A DNA stretch of 64,000 nucleotides from contig NZ_LNSA01000008.1 in NCBI RefSeq assembly GCF_001468465.1, positions 1-64,000 of the forward strand, written 5' to 3'. This document shows, one piece after another, positions 45,098-53,701 of this stretch. The stretch's first letter is position 1. Every line of letters starts with the position of its first letter. Made by a program: the position numbers and the translations under genes. The notes beneath the pieces were generated by a model that had not been told where the DNA came from, ran no database searches, and saw only the letters and a program-made list of their open reading frames with translations. The stretch comes from Sphingopyxis sp. H115 (GTDB taxonomy: Bacteria; Pseudomonadota; Alphaproteobacteria; Sphingomonadales; Sphingomonadaceae).

Positions 45098-45897
45098 TGA
45101 GCGGTCCGTCGCCTTTACCGGCTGCACCGGACCCGGTCGCGGCGCTGCTCAAGGCGCGCCTGTCGGGACGGGCGCTCGCGGCCTTTCCGACCCCGGTGCC
45201 GGCGACGCTGGCCGATGCCTATGCGATTCAGCGACGGCTGGCCGCCGCGCTCGATGCGCCTATCGTGGGGTGGAAGGTGGGGCGCATTCCCCCGGCGCTC
45301 GTCGATCATCTGGGGGCCGAGCGGATCGCCGGTCCGGTGCTGCGCTTGGCCGCGCTGGACAGCGAGGTTCCGGGCGAGGCGGCGGTCTTTTCGGGCGGGG
45401 CAGGGGCAATCGAGGCCGAGGTCATGCTGCGGCTTCGCGCAGTTCCCGAAGCGCCCGTGACGGGCGCGGACGACGGAGCGGCATGGATCGACGAAATCCG
45501 TGCCGGGTTCGAGGTCGCCAGTTCGCCCGCGCCCGACGTCCACGCGCATGCGCCCTATGGCATCGTCGCCGATATCGGGATCAACAACGGCCTTCTGCTC
45601 GGCCCAACCCTCGATATCGGCGATTTTACCGACATTGCCGTCGAAACGCGGATCGACGACAAGATGGTCGGGGCGGGACGTTCGATCGATATTCTCGACG
45701 GCCCGTGGGGATCGCTCAATTTCCTCGTCGAGCTTCACCGACGCGGTGTTGTCGAACTTGCGGCGGGACAGTGGATTTCCGCTGGGGCCATCACTGGCGT
45801 CCATCCGATCGCGGTCGGCGAGACGGCGACGGCCCGTTTCGGCCTTTCGGTCCAGATGTCCTGCCTTGCCGTCGAGGAAACCGGATTCAAGAAATGA
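45097..45897 (+). CDS. 2-keto-4-pentenoate hydratase (MhpD)-like enzyme of the FAH superfamily
   Basis: This 266-residue cytoplasmic enzyme has an MhpD-type FAH fold. Metal ligands are probably in IEAEVML; other phrases are VGWKVGRIPP near residue 60 and DIGINNGLLLGP. Family members hydrate or decarboxylate 2-keto-dienoates, and some dehydrate 2-keto-3-deoxy sugar acids. Between a FadR regulator and KDG kinase it may handle DEH, KDG or a by-product, but no exact reaction can be read. Start ATG 45097 overlaps the regulator stop and the end overlaps the kinase start. Confidence 0.75.
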   Translation: MSGPSPLPAAPDPVAALLKARLSGRALAAFPTPVPATLADAYAIQRRLAAALDAPIVGWKVGRIPPALVDHLGAERIAGPVLRLAALDSEVPGEAAVFSGGAGAIEAEVMLRLRAVPEAPVTGADDGAAWIDEIRAGFEVASSPAPDVHAHAPYGIVADIGINNGLLLGPTLDIGDFTDIAVETRIDDKMVGAGRSIDILDGPWGSLNFLVELHRRGVVELAAGQWISAGAITGVHPIAVGETATARFGLSVQMSCLAVEETGFKK

Positions 45898-46913
45898 TGC
45901 AGTCTCCCCGAAATATCGCCTGTTTTGGCGAGGTGGTCATGCGCGTGTCGGTGCCCCACGGCGAACTGCCGCTGCAATCGCCGCGCCTAGAGGCGCATGT
46001 CGGCGGCGCCGAGGCGAATGTTGCGGTAGCGCTCGCCGCGCTAGGCCGCCGTTCAACAATGATCAGCGCCATCCCCGCGGGCCCGATCGGCGACGGTGTG
46101 CTTGGTGAGATGCGCCGCCACGGCGTCGATATGCAATCCGTACTGCGCCCGGCGGGACGCATGGGCCTTTATTACCACATCCCGGCGGGGCCGATGCGGC
46201 CCGCCGACGTCGTCTATGATCGTGCGGGTTCGGCCTTTGCTGAGGTCGAGGCGGGGGATTGGGACTGGGGTCGCCTGTTGTCGGATGCGGACTGGTTGCA
46301 TGTGTCGGGCGTGACGCCGGCGCTGGGACCGAGCAGCGCTGCGGCCGCGCTCGCGGCGGTGACAAGCGCGCGCGCCGCAGGAATCGGCGTGTCGTTCGAC
46401 GGCAATTGGCGCGGTCGCCTCTGGGAGCGCTGGCAGCCCGACCCCGCCGCCATCTTGCGGCCGATTATCGCGCAGGCGACGATGCTGTTCGGCAACCACC
46501 GCGATGCTGCGCTGCTGTTGGGACAGGAATTTTCGGGCGACGGCGAGGACCGCCGCCGCGATGCGGCGCTTGCCTTGCTGCAAGCCTTTCCCGCGCTCGA
46601 ATATGTCGCGTCGACGGCGCGGGATATCGTCAGCCCGGACACCCACCGCCTGACCGCGCGTATCGATACGCGGGCTGAGGGCGGTAGCAGCGAGCCGGTG
46701 CTCATTACCCCGATCGTCGACCGTATCGGCACCGGCGATGCCTTCGCCGCCGGGGTTCTGGACGGGTTGTGGCAGGGGCGGGGCCTCGCCGACGCCGCAA
46801 CGAACGGCCTCGCCCTCGCGGCGCTCAAACATGGGCTGCGGGGCGATTTCGCGCCATTTTCCCGCGCCGCGTTGATGGGTACATCTGCGGTCGCGCGGGA
46901 TGTGGCGCGCTGA
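45894..46913 (+). CDS. 2-keto-3-deoxygluconate (KDG) kinase, PfkB family
   Basis: This 339-residue sugar kinase should phosphorylate KDG to KDPG, the last-but-one step of alginate and pectin uronate catabolism. It has the PfkB N-terminal GGAEANVAVALAALG (about 36-50), an AGRMGLYY substrate-side segment and the catalytic DRIGTGDAFAAGVLDG near the C-terminus with the base Asp. Two adjacent ATGs (45894, 45897) overlap the previous stop. The same frame is open much further upstream, but only across the MhpD-like gene. No KDPG aldolase gene follows; the next gene is convergent. Confidence 0.88.
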   Translation: MMQSPRNIACFGEVVMRVSVPHGELPLQSPRLEAHVGGAEANVAVALAALGRRSTMISAIPAGPIGDGVLGEMRRHGVDMQSVLRPAGRMGLYYHIPAGPMRPADVVYDRAGSAFAEVEAGDWDWGRLLSDADWLHVSGVTPALGPSSAAAALAAVTSARAAGIGVSFDGNWRGRLWERWQPDPAAILRPIIAQATMLFGNHRDAALLLGQEFSGDGEDRRRDAALALLQAFPALEYVASTARDIVSPDTHRLTARIDTRAEGGSSEPVLITPIVDRIGTGDAFAAGVLDGLWQGRGLADAATNGLALAALKHGLRGDFAPFSRAALMGTSAVARDVAR

Positions 46914-46934
46914 AAAGCCGCGCCGGCGGCCCGA

Positions 46935-48731
46935 TCAGCCGTCGCGGGCGGGAATGGCGGGCGGCACGAAGGTCCAGATCGTATCGCCGGGCTCCACGGT
47001 CGGGCGGTGGTCAGTCGAGAAGATCGCGACCTCGCCCGACGCCCGCGCCACGGCGAGGCTCTCGCCGCCGCTGCTTTTCATGCGTGCGGCGAATTGCGCA
47101 TAGGTGAATTTCTCGGTGATGCGGGTGCGGCCGAACGTCCACCCGGCCTGAAGGCGATCGAGCATCGCCTCGATGGGCAGGCCGCTGAACGTGAAGACCC
47201 GACCGCGACGCCGGCTCGCGGAGCGCGATTCCCCGACCGTGCGGCTCACCCGGTCGTGGCCGATTTCGGGCGCCAACTCGCTGCAGACGAGCGCGTTATA
47301 GCTGTCGTTGTCCGTCGCCGCGATCAGTTGCTGGAACTGGCCCATGTCGATCCGATCGTCGTGCGTCTCCTCGAGAATATCGCCTTCATAGACGGGAATG
47401 TCGGCGCGTCGCGCCGCGCGGAGCGCAAATTTGCTCGTATCGGCGATCAGCACCGAACGGTCTTGCGCTTTGACGAATTCGGCGAATGCAATCGTCCAGC
47501 CGTTCGATCCCACCAGTAGGATGCCGTCGCCCTTGCCGCGATCGAGCCCCAGCCAACGCGCAAAGCTCGCGGCGGTAAAGCCATGCGCGAAGATGGTCGC
47601 GATCACCACGCCAAAGCCGAGCGGCACCAGCGCTTCGGCGCCCGCAACGCCCGTTTCCGACAGGCGCAGCGCGAAAAGGCCCGTCACCGCGACCGCGACA
47701 ATCCCTCGCGGCGCGATCCACGCGACGAAAAGCCGCTCCTTGAACGGAATCCTGGTAAAGAGGAGCGCGGTCATGATCGTGAGCGGGCGGACCACGAAGA
47801 GGAGCAGGAGCAGGAAGACGACGAACCGCAGCTCGAAGTTGCGCACGACCTCCCAGTCCAGCGTCGCGGCCAGGATGATGAAGACCCCCGACACCAGCAG
47901 GATGGTCAGATCCTCCTTGAAGCGCAGCAGCGCGTGGCTCGAATAGGTTTCGCGGTTGGCCATGACGACCCCCATCACCGTTACGGTGATCAGTCCGGTT
48001 TCGTGCATCACAAGATCGGACAGAACGAATACCGCGATCACCGTCGTCAGCAGTACGGGCGCCTTCAGATATTCGGGAACCCACCCGCGCGGGAAGGCCC
48101 AGGTCAGTGAAAAGCCCGCCGCGGTGCCGATGACGATCGCGAGCGTGCTGGCCGCAACGACATCGATCACTATCGACGCCGTGTTCGCCTCGGCCCCGCC
48201 ATGAATGACATAGCTGTAGACGCCGACCGCGAGCAGCGCGCCGATCGGGTCATTCACGATCGCTTCCCATTTCAGCATGTGTTTGACGCGCGGCGCGATA
48301 TTCAGCGAGCGGAGCAGCGGTACGATGACCGTGGGGCCCGTCACCACCATCACCCCGCCGAACAGCGCGGCGAGTTCCAGCGAGAGCCCGGCGCCATAAT
48401 AGGCCGCGGCGGTTCCGAGCGCCCAGCCCACGGGCACGCCGACGAACACGAGCATTAAGACCGCGATTCCCGCGTGTCTCAGTTCGCGGAATTTGAGGCT
48501 CAACCCGCCTTCGAACAGGATGACGGCCACGGCGAGCTTGATGATCGGCTCGCGCAGGCTTCCAAAGTCGCGTTCGGGGTCGATCAGGCCCAATATGGGG
48601 CCGGCGAGGATTCCGGCGATCAGCATCAGCGCAATGGCCGGACGGCCTGTGCGCCAGGCGATCCATTGCGCGCCGATACCGATGACGCCGATCAGGGCGA
48701 TTTTGACGAGGAGGGAGTCGATAGCGAACAT
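46935..48731 (-). CDS. Cation:proton antiporter with C-terminal TrkA-N (RCK) domain
   Basis: This 598-residue CPA-type exchanger has about twelve membrane segments over residues 5-390, with GPTVIVPLL and WEAIVNDPIGALLA typical of the family. A cytoplasmic nucleotide-binding TrkA-N domain (ILLVGSNGWTIAFAEFVK to about 520) and a small C-terminal part follow. It would exchange Na+ or K+ for protons to control pH and ion balance. It converges with the KDG kinase gene and stands apart from the alginate operons. Confidence 0.88.
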   Translation of the reverse strand: MFAIDSLLVKIALIGVIGIGAQWIAWRTGRPAIALMLIAGILAGPILGLIDPERDFGSLREPIIKLAVAVILFEGGLSLKFRELRHAGIAVLMLVFVGVPVGWALGTAAAYYGAGLSLELAALFGGVMVVTGPTVIVPLLRSLNIAPRVKHMLKWEAIVNDPIGALLAVGVYSYVIHGGAEANTASIVIDVVAASTLAIVIGTAAGFSLTWAFPRGWVPEYLKAPVLLTTVIAVFVLSDLVMHETGLITVTVMGVVMANRETYSSHALLRFKEDLTILLVSGVFIILAATLDWEVVRNFELRFVVFLLLLLFVVRPLTIMTALLFTRIPFKERLFVAWIAPRGIVAVAVTGLFALRLSETGVAGAEALVPLGFGVVIATIFAHGFTAASFARWLGLDRGKGDGILLVGSNGWTIAFAEFVKAQDRSVLIADTSKFALRAARRADIPVYEGDILEETHDDRIDMGQFQQLIAATDNDSYNALVCSELAPEIGHDRVSRTVGESRSASRRRGRVFTFSGLPIEAMLDRLQAGWTFGRTRITEKFTYAQFAARMKSSGGESLAVARASGEVAIFSTDHRPTVEPGDTIWTFVPPAIPARDG

Positions 48732-48962
48732 ATGGTCAGCATATGCCGACTTAACGCGAAGGTTGCTTGCATTTATTCCCGCGCGTTGCCGACAGCGCCA
48801 TTCCGGTGCGGATCGATAGCAAAACCCTTATCTGCGGAGCGGGCTTGATCCATGTTAAACTTGGGCGCGCCGGATATCAGCCGCTTGGCACAGGGGACTT
48901 GCGCATGGCCCGCTTCGCCGCCATGCACCGTCACCAGTCGCCGCGCGAGGGAACCGGAAGGC

Positions 48963-50465
48963 ATGAAATCGGACAAGCTCGCGTCGCTCGGACGCGACCG
49001 GCGCGCGAGCCGTGTCATCATCGCGCTTCTCGCGCTGGGGTTTGCCGCGCTGCTCGTCGCGGCGGCAGCGACTTACTGGGCGCAGCGCCAGAATGAGGAA
49101 AATGCGCAGCTCGTCTCGCACACGCTTGCGGTCGAGGCGCGTCTCGGCGCGTTCGCCAGCGTCAACGAACGGATGGAAACCGCGCGCCGCGGGCTGCTGC
49201 TCACCAACGATCCGGCCTTCGCGCGCATCATGGCGGCTGCAGAGGAAAACGCCCGTGCGCACATCGGCGATCTCGACCGGCTGGTCCGCGACAACCCGGA
49301 GCAGCGCGCCCGCGTTGCGCGTCTCGGTAAGCTTCTCGACGCCTATCGCGCCTATAATCGCGAAGCGATCGGCGGCGGTGCCGAGGCGCGCCGCTCGGTC
49401 GTCGATGGCTTCATGACCGACGCCGGTGTCCTTCATGTACGTGAGGTTCGCAGCGTTGTCGATGCGATGGTGGCGGAGGAACTCGGGCTGCTTCGCGACC
49501 GCGAGGCCAGGCAGCGGCGTGCGCTGGCCTTGTTCAACACCACGCTGTTGGTGACCGGACTGTTGATAATCGCGGTGGCGGCGGTGACGCTGCTGCTCAT
49601 TCGGCGCAATCTGGCAGAACTTCGCGTGTCGCGCGAGCAGCTTCGGGTCCTGAACGAGGATCTGGAGGATCTCGTCGAGGCTCGCACCGCCGAGCTCAGC
49701 CGGGCCAATGCCGAAATCCAGCGCTTCGCCTATATCGTCAGCCACGACTTGCGCTCGCCGCTGGTCAACGTGATGGGTTTTACGGCCGAACTCGAGGCGG
49801 CGCGCAAGGCAATCGCCGACTATCTCGCGCGGAGCGATGCCGGTACGTGGGAGGCGCCCGATGCGACGACGCGCCTTGCGATCGAAGAGGATCTTCCCGA
49901 GGCGATCGGGTTCATCCGGAGTTCGACGCAAAAGATGGACCGGTTGATCAATGCGATCTTGAATCTCTCGCGGCAGGGGCGACGCGCGCTCGCACCGGAA
50001 AGGTTGGACCTCGGCGCCATCGTCGCCGGAATCGCCGAAAGTCTAGAACATCGGGTTCAGGAGACGGGAACGCGGATCGAGATCGGCGAGTTGCCCGCAA
50101 TCGTCAACGATCGGCTTGCGGTCGAACAGATCCTGTCGAACCTCGTCGAAAATGCGCTCAAATATCTGAAGCCCGGAAGGCCCGGCGTCATCGCCGTAAA
50201 CGGCGGGACCGAATATGGCCGCGCCTTTGTCGAGGTGAAGGACAATGGACGCGGGATCGACCCGCGCGATCACGACCGTATCTTCGATCTTTTCAGAAGG
50301 TCGGGAACACAGGACCAGCCCGGTGAGGGTATCGGTCTCGCACACGCCAGGGCGCTCGCCTATCGCCTCGGCGGCACGATCGACGTGCAATCGGCGCTGG
50401 ACGAGGGTTCGACCTTCCGGTTCACCTTGCCGATCGAATGGAAAGGCGGAGATGAAAATGCCTGA
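48963..50465 (+). CDS. CHASE3-domain sensor histidine kinase
   Basis: This 500-residue membrane kinase has two helices (about residues 17-40 and 190-215) bracketing a periplasmic CHASE3-like domain (ERMETARRGLLLTNDPAF). A coiled coil, a HisKA dimerisation domain with the phospho-His in FAYIVSHDLRSPL and an HATPase domain (NLVENALKY, VKDNGRGID, GEGIGLAHARALA) follow. ATG 48963 has a GGAAGG site; the stretch 48732-48962 shared with the antiporter holds no clear gene. The stop overlaps the start of the receiver gene, so the pair is co-translated. Confidence 0.88.
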   Translation: MKSDKLASLGRDRRASRVIIALLALGFAALLVAAAATYWAQRQNEENAQLVSHTLAVEARLGAFASVNERMETARRGLLLTNDPAFARIMAAAEENARAHIGDLDRLVRDNPEQRARVARLGKLLDAYRAYNREAIGGGAEARRSVVDGFMTDAGVLHVREVRSVVDAMVAEELGLLRDREARQRRALALFNTTLLVTGLLIIAVAAVTLLLIRRNLAELRVSREQLRVLNEDLEDLVEARTAELSRANAEIQRFAYIVSHDLRSPLVNVMGFTAELEAARKAIADYLARSDAGTWEAPDATTRLAIEEDLPEAIGFIRSSTQKMDRLINAILNLSRQGRRALAPERLDLGAIVAGIAESLEHRVQETGTRIEIGELPAIVNDRLAVEQILSNLVENALKYLKPGRPGVIAVNGGTEYGRAFVEVKDNGRGIDPRDHDRIFDLFRRSGTQDQPGEGIGLAHARALAYRLGGTIDVQSALDEGSTFRFTLPIEWKGGDENA

Positions 50466-50907
50466 TCAACAACAACCCGTGAACATCGTGATGATCGAGG
50501 ATGACGAAGGCCATGCCCGGCTGATCGAGAAGAATATCCGCCGCGCCGGCATATCGAACACGATCCATCATTTTACCGATGGTACCTCGGCGCTCGCTTT
50601 TCTCTACGATGCCGAGGACGGTCCGGCGCGCAACGGACCGGCGCTGGTCCTTCTCGACCTGAACCTGCCCGACATGAGCGGAACCGATATCCTCGCTCGC
50701 CTGAAGGGTGATGGTAGTGCGCTACGCCGGACGCCGGTGGTGGTGCTCACGACGACCGATGACAAGGTCGAAATCCAGCGCTGCTATGATCTTGGCTGCA
50801 ATGTCTACATCACGAAGCCAGTGAACTACGAGAATTTCGCCGATGCGATCCGCCAACTCGGCCTCTTCCTTTCGGTGATCCAGGTCCCCGATCCGGATGC
50901 GGCTTGA
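50458..50907 (+). CDS. Single-domain response regulator (Rcp1/CheY-like)
   Basis: This 149-residue receiver has acidic pocket Glu14-Asp15-Asp16, phospho-acceptor Asp67 (LLDLNLPD), Thr in VLTTTDD and Lys120 (ITKPVNYENF). There is no output domain. It resembles receivers paired with phytochrome-type and CHASE3 kinases. ATG 50458 follows GGCGGAG, with an alternative ATG at 50452. It overlaps both neighbouring genes, so it may shuttle phosphate from the upstream kinase to the next protein or to an unlinked partner. Confidence 0.9.
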   Translation: MPDQQQPVNIVMIEDDEGHARLIEKNIRRAGISNTIHHFTDGTSALAFLYDAEDGPARNGPALVLLDLNLPDMSGTDILARLKGDGSALRRTPVVVLTTTDDKVEIQRCYDLGCNVYITKPVNYENFADAIRQLGLFLSVIQVPDPDAA

Positions 50908-51982
50908 GAAAGGGGCGTCCGCAGCGGTGGCGCATATTCTGTATATCGACGACGATGAGGGCATTCGCCGTCTGGTTTCGCGCAACTTGACGCGCGACGG
51001 GTTCGAGGTGAGCCTCGCGGCGAACGGTGCCGAGGGCGTGGCAATGACCCGCGAGGGCGCTTTCGACCTCATCGCCGTCGATCATTATATGCCAGGGCAG
51101 GATGGGCTGGAAACGCTCGAAGCGCTCCGCGCGATCACAGGCTGTCCACCGGTCGTTTATGTGACGGGATCGGAAGAAAGCCGGGTCGCCGTCGCGGCGC
51201 TCAAGGCGGGCGCTGACGATTATGTGGTGAAGTCGGTGGGAACCGACTTTTTCGAGCTGCTCGCGAACACATTCGGGCAGGTTCTGGAACGTGCCAGCCT
51301 CCGCCGCGATCGCGAGCGTGCCGAAGAGGAACTGCGCGCAAGCAACGCGCGGCTCGAGGCGCTACTGAAAGAGGTCAATCACCGCGTCGCGAATAACCTG
51401 CAGATGATCATGTCCTTCGTCGCGCTCCAGGCCAAAACGATCCCCGATGCCGAAGCGCGCGAGGCGCTGAAGAAAACGCAACAACGGATTGCGACCGTCG
51501 CGCAGGTGAATCGCCGTCTCTATACGACCAACGACGTCGAATATGTCGCGATGGACGATTATCTGGCCGGCCTCGCTGCCGATCTTGGCTCTAGCTGGTC
51601 GACGGGCGCGGCGCGGCGCGACGTTCGGGCCGAAGCCGAGCCGCTGCGCATTGCGACCGACAAGGCCGTGGCGCTGGGCATGATCGCCAATGAATGGGTC
51701 AGCAACGCCTGCAAATATGCATATGATGGCGCGGAAGACGGTGAAATACGCATCGCGCTGCGCGGTGCGGGCGATCGGATGGTCGAACTGAGCGTGGAAG
51801 ATGACGGCCCGGGATTTGCAACCGACCGGCCGGCGCAGGGCACGGGGCTCGGTACGAAGCTGATCGATGCCATTGCGAGAACGCACCGCGCCGAGGTGCA
51901 TTATGGGACGAACGAGGCGACCGGCACCGGGATGCGAGCCCGAATACGGCTTCCACTCGCCGCGCGCGAACTTAGGGCCTGA
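50897..51982 (+). CDS. Receiver-HisKA_2 hybrid sensor kinase
   Basis: This 361-residue soluble protein begins with a receiver domain (acidic pocket IDDDEG, Asp62, Lys112). A short coiled coil is followed by a HisKA_2 kinase with His162 in EVNHRVANNLQM and an HATPase with N-box EWVSNACKYAYDG and DDGPGF. HisKA_2/HWE kinases in alphaproteobacteria often feed the PhyR-NepR-EcfG general stress response, and here the next gene has an EcfG-type promoter. The receiver-first order suggests control by the upstream kinase. Confidence 0.87.
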   Translation: MRLEKGASAAVAHILYIDDDEGIRRLVSRNLTRDGFEVSLAANGAEGVAMTREGAFDLIAVDHYMPGQDGLETLEALRAITGCPPVVYVTGSEESRVAVAALKAGADDYVVKSVGTDFFELLANTFGQVLERASLRRDRERAEEELRASNARLEALLKEVNHRVANNLQMIMSFVALQAKTIPDAEAREALKKTQQRIATVAQVNRRLYTTNDVEYVAMDDYLAGLAADLGSSWSTGAARRDVRAEAEPLRIATDKAVALGMIANEWVSNACKYAYDGAEDGEIRIALRGAGDRMVELSVEDDGPGFATDRPAQGTGLGTKLIDAIARTHRAEVHYGTNEATGTGMRARIRLPLAARELRA

Positions 51983-52050
51983 GCGGAGTTGGGCAAGCGC
52001 TCGGTCGACAGGCGCTCCGCAATCCGCGGCGCTTCCGGGCCAGTTGCGCA

Positions 52051-52084
52051 AGAAAAAGTCCGCGCGGCATAGCCACGCGGACTT
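52051..52084 (-). terminator. Rho-independent terminator of the csbD gene
   Basis: AAGTCCGCG (52056-52064) pairs with CGCGGACTT (52076-52084), with a nested GGC/GCC pair. On the minus strand it is followed by TTTTTC. It lies about 20 bases after the CsbD stop, and may also stop the converging kinase transcript. Confidence 0.85.
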
Positions 52085-52102
52085 CACTTGACCCAGGAAG
52101 GA

Positions 52103-52300
52103 TCAGTAACTGTTCTCGAATTCGTCGATTTCGCGGTCGGCTTCATCCTGCGCCCGGCCATATTTCTCCTGAATCTTGCCGGAAAGGATCTTGCGGTTAC
52201 CGTTGATCTGGTCGAGCTCGTCATTGGTGAGTTCGCCCCATTTCTTCTGGACGTGACCCTTCACCTGTTCCCAGTTGCCCTTGATCGTATCGCTGTTCAT
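52103..52300 (-). CDS. CsbD-family stress protein
   Basis: This 65-residue hydrophilic protein (MNSDTIKGNWEQVKGHVQ...) is typical of the CsbD family, small proteins induced by general stress in many bacteria; their exact function is unknown. ATG 52300 has a GGAGAACG site. The EcfG-type promoter at 52330-52354 and the terminator at 52051-52084 make this a one-gene stress transcript. Confidence 0.92.
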   Translation of the reverse strand: MNSDTIKGNWEQVKGHVQKKWGELTNDELDQINGNRKILSGKIQEKYGRAQDEADREIDEFENSY

Positions 52301-52329
52301 GATCGTTCTCCGTTGAAGTTCGTTCAGCC

Positions 52330-52354
52330 AACGCCGGATGGTCGCCACTGTTCC
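52330..52354 (-). promoter_or_regulatory. EcfG-type general stress promoter of csbD
   Basis: On the minus strand GGAAC (52354-52350) and CGTT (52333-52330) are 16 bases apart, exactly the alphaproteobacterial EcfG consensus GGAAC-N16-CGTT. The -10 element is 30 bases before the ATG. Nothing else is recognised in 52355-52530. Confidence 0.75.
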
Positions 52355-52530
52355 GCCTCGCGCGGCTAATTCGGTCGCAGAAAATCGCTGGCATAACATA
52401 AGTCAAGCTTATGATTTATAGGTAGCAATTGCGTCCGCGGTACGGCACCCGCTACGTCCGGTCCGGGCGAAGGGCGTGCCAGTCCAACTGGGGTGTCGGG
52501 GCAGGGAGGCACCGGTTGGCCGGCACCGTT

Positions 52531-52794
52531 TCACTCGCTCCCGGGCGCGAGGGTCGCGAGATTCCCGTTCGCGTCGACCGATGTCACCAGCAGCGTGCAA
52601 AGAAGCCGTCCCGTGTCATCGACGCACTCGACCCGCAGCAGCTGGTCGTGCCGCAGGATGTGCGGGTCGTCGGCGAGAAGGCTGCCGCCGTAGCGCACCG
52701 CCTCCAGTCCTGCGGCCGCATCGTCGGGAAGGTCCACGCCCACCTCGTCGATCTCGTGGTGGCCGTCGCGGGTGTGGAAGAAATAACGTCCCAT
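52531..52794 (-). CDS. DUF6894-family small protein
   Basis: This 87-residue protein beginning MGRYFFHTRDG is typical of DUF6894, a small family common in alphaproteobacteria with no known function. It has conserved aromatic and acidic residues (YFFHTRDGHHEIDEVGVDLP). The start lies 18 bases after the Crp/Fnr stop on the same strand, so the two are probably co-transcribed. Confidence 0.75.
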   Translation of the reverse strand: MGRYFFHTRDGHHEIDEVGVDLPDDAAAGLEAVRYGGSLLADDPHILRHDQLLRVECVDDTGRLLCTLLVTSVDANGNLATLAPGSE

Positions 52795-52812
52795 CTCATC
52801 TGCTCCTTGGGG

Positions 52813-53553
52813 TCAGGACTGGTCGCGGTGGAGGTAAACGTCCGAGAATTCGGCAGTGGCGATCAGCGATTTCAGATCGGCGATGCGGATGCCGCGCCCG
52901 TCGCGAGCGATGGCGCCCGAACGTTCCAGCTCCTTGAGTGTCCGGTTCACATGGACGGGGGTCAACCCGAGTACGTCGGCAAGTTGTTCTTGCGTAAGCG
53001 GCATTTTGCGAATGTCGAGTCCGCCCGATCCCGTGTCGTGCAGTCGGAAGTGAAGCTCGCAAAAGAGATGCGCCAGGCGCGCGAGCGCATTCCGGCGGCC
53101 ATTGTTGAGAAGCCATTCGCGGCCAATCGACGCTTCGATCAGAATATCGACCATGACGGCGCGCGCGATCGCGGGGCGCGCCTGCACCAGCCGTTCGAAG
53201 TCCGAAATCATGATGACGGTAAGTTCGACCGCGGTAAGCGCTTGGAGGTTGTGATCGACGGTGCGAAGATACATCGACTGGAAATCGAGCGGATCGCCGG
53301 GAATCTTGATCGAGACAATCTCGCGCCCGCCGCTGGCGGTGATCTTTTGCCGGTAGGCAAAGCCCGACCGCAGCACCGGGCAGATGTCCGAGCGGTCGCC
53401 TTCACGCAGGATATAGTCATTCGGTTCAAGATGCCGCGTCTGGTGCGGCAGCGCGGCGATGGCAGCCTGATCCTCTGTCGAAAGAAGACTGTGGCTAAGC
53501 AGTTTGGCAAGAAATATCCCCATTCCCGGCGGAGCCGTGTCGCGGTCGAACAT
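52813..53553 (-). CDS. Crp/Fnr-family transcriptional regulator
   Basis: This 246-residue protein has an N-terminal cyclic-nucleotide-binding-like beta domain (about 20-125), a dimer helix and a C-terminal HTH with LTQEQLADVLGLTPVHVNRTLKELERSGAI. No Fnr-type N-terminal Cys cluster is seen, so it is not an iron-sulfur oxygen sensor; the ligand is unknown. It is downstream of the hydroxylase gene (148 bases) and upstream of the DUF6894 gene on the same strand. This subgroup is often linked to stress or redox control in sphingomonads. Confidence 0.87.
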   Translation of the reverse strand: MFDRDTAPPGMGIFLAKLLSHSLLSTEDQAAIAALPHQTRHLEPNDYILREGDRSDICPVLRSGFAYRQKITASGGREIVSIKIPGDPLDFQSMYLRTVDHNLQALTAVELTVIMISDFERLVQARPAIARAVMVDILIEASIGREWLLNNGRRNALARLAHLFCELHFRLHDTGSGGLDIRKMPLTQEQLADVLGLTPVHVNRTLKELERSGAIARDGRGIRIADLKSLIATAEFSDVYLHRDQS

Positions 53554-53701
53554 GGTGCCAGCTTCCTCCTGCTATCCGTTGATGATGCGCCGTTATACCG
53601 TGGGGGTTGCGCGTGATCCCGACAGGGCAACGATCCGGCGCGCGGCAGGTTGCGATCGGTACGGACTGCTTCGGCAAAATGGCGCGCCTTCACGGCGCGG
53701 C

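Noticed and set aside
45270-45893. An extension of the KDG kinase frame upstream by 208 codons
   Set aside because: It lies over the MhpD-like gene, is Arg/Gly-rich, and the kinase fold starts at 45894.
48729-48745. CATATG-N5-CATATG at the antiporter start
   Set aside because: CATATG is self-symmetric and one copy contains the start codon; probably chance.
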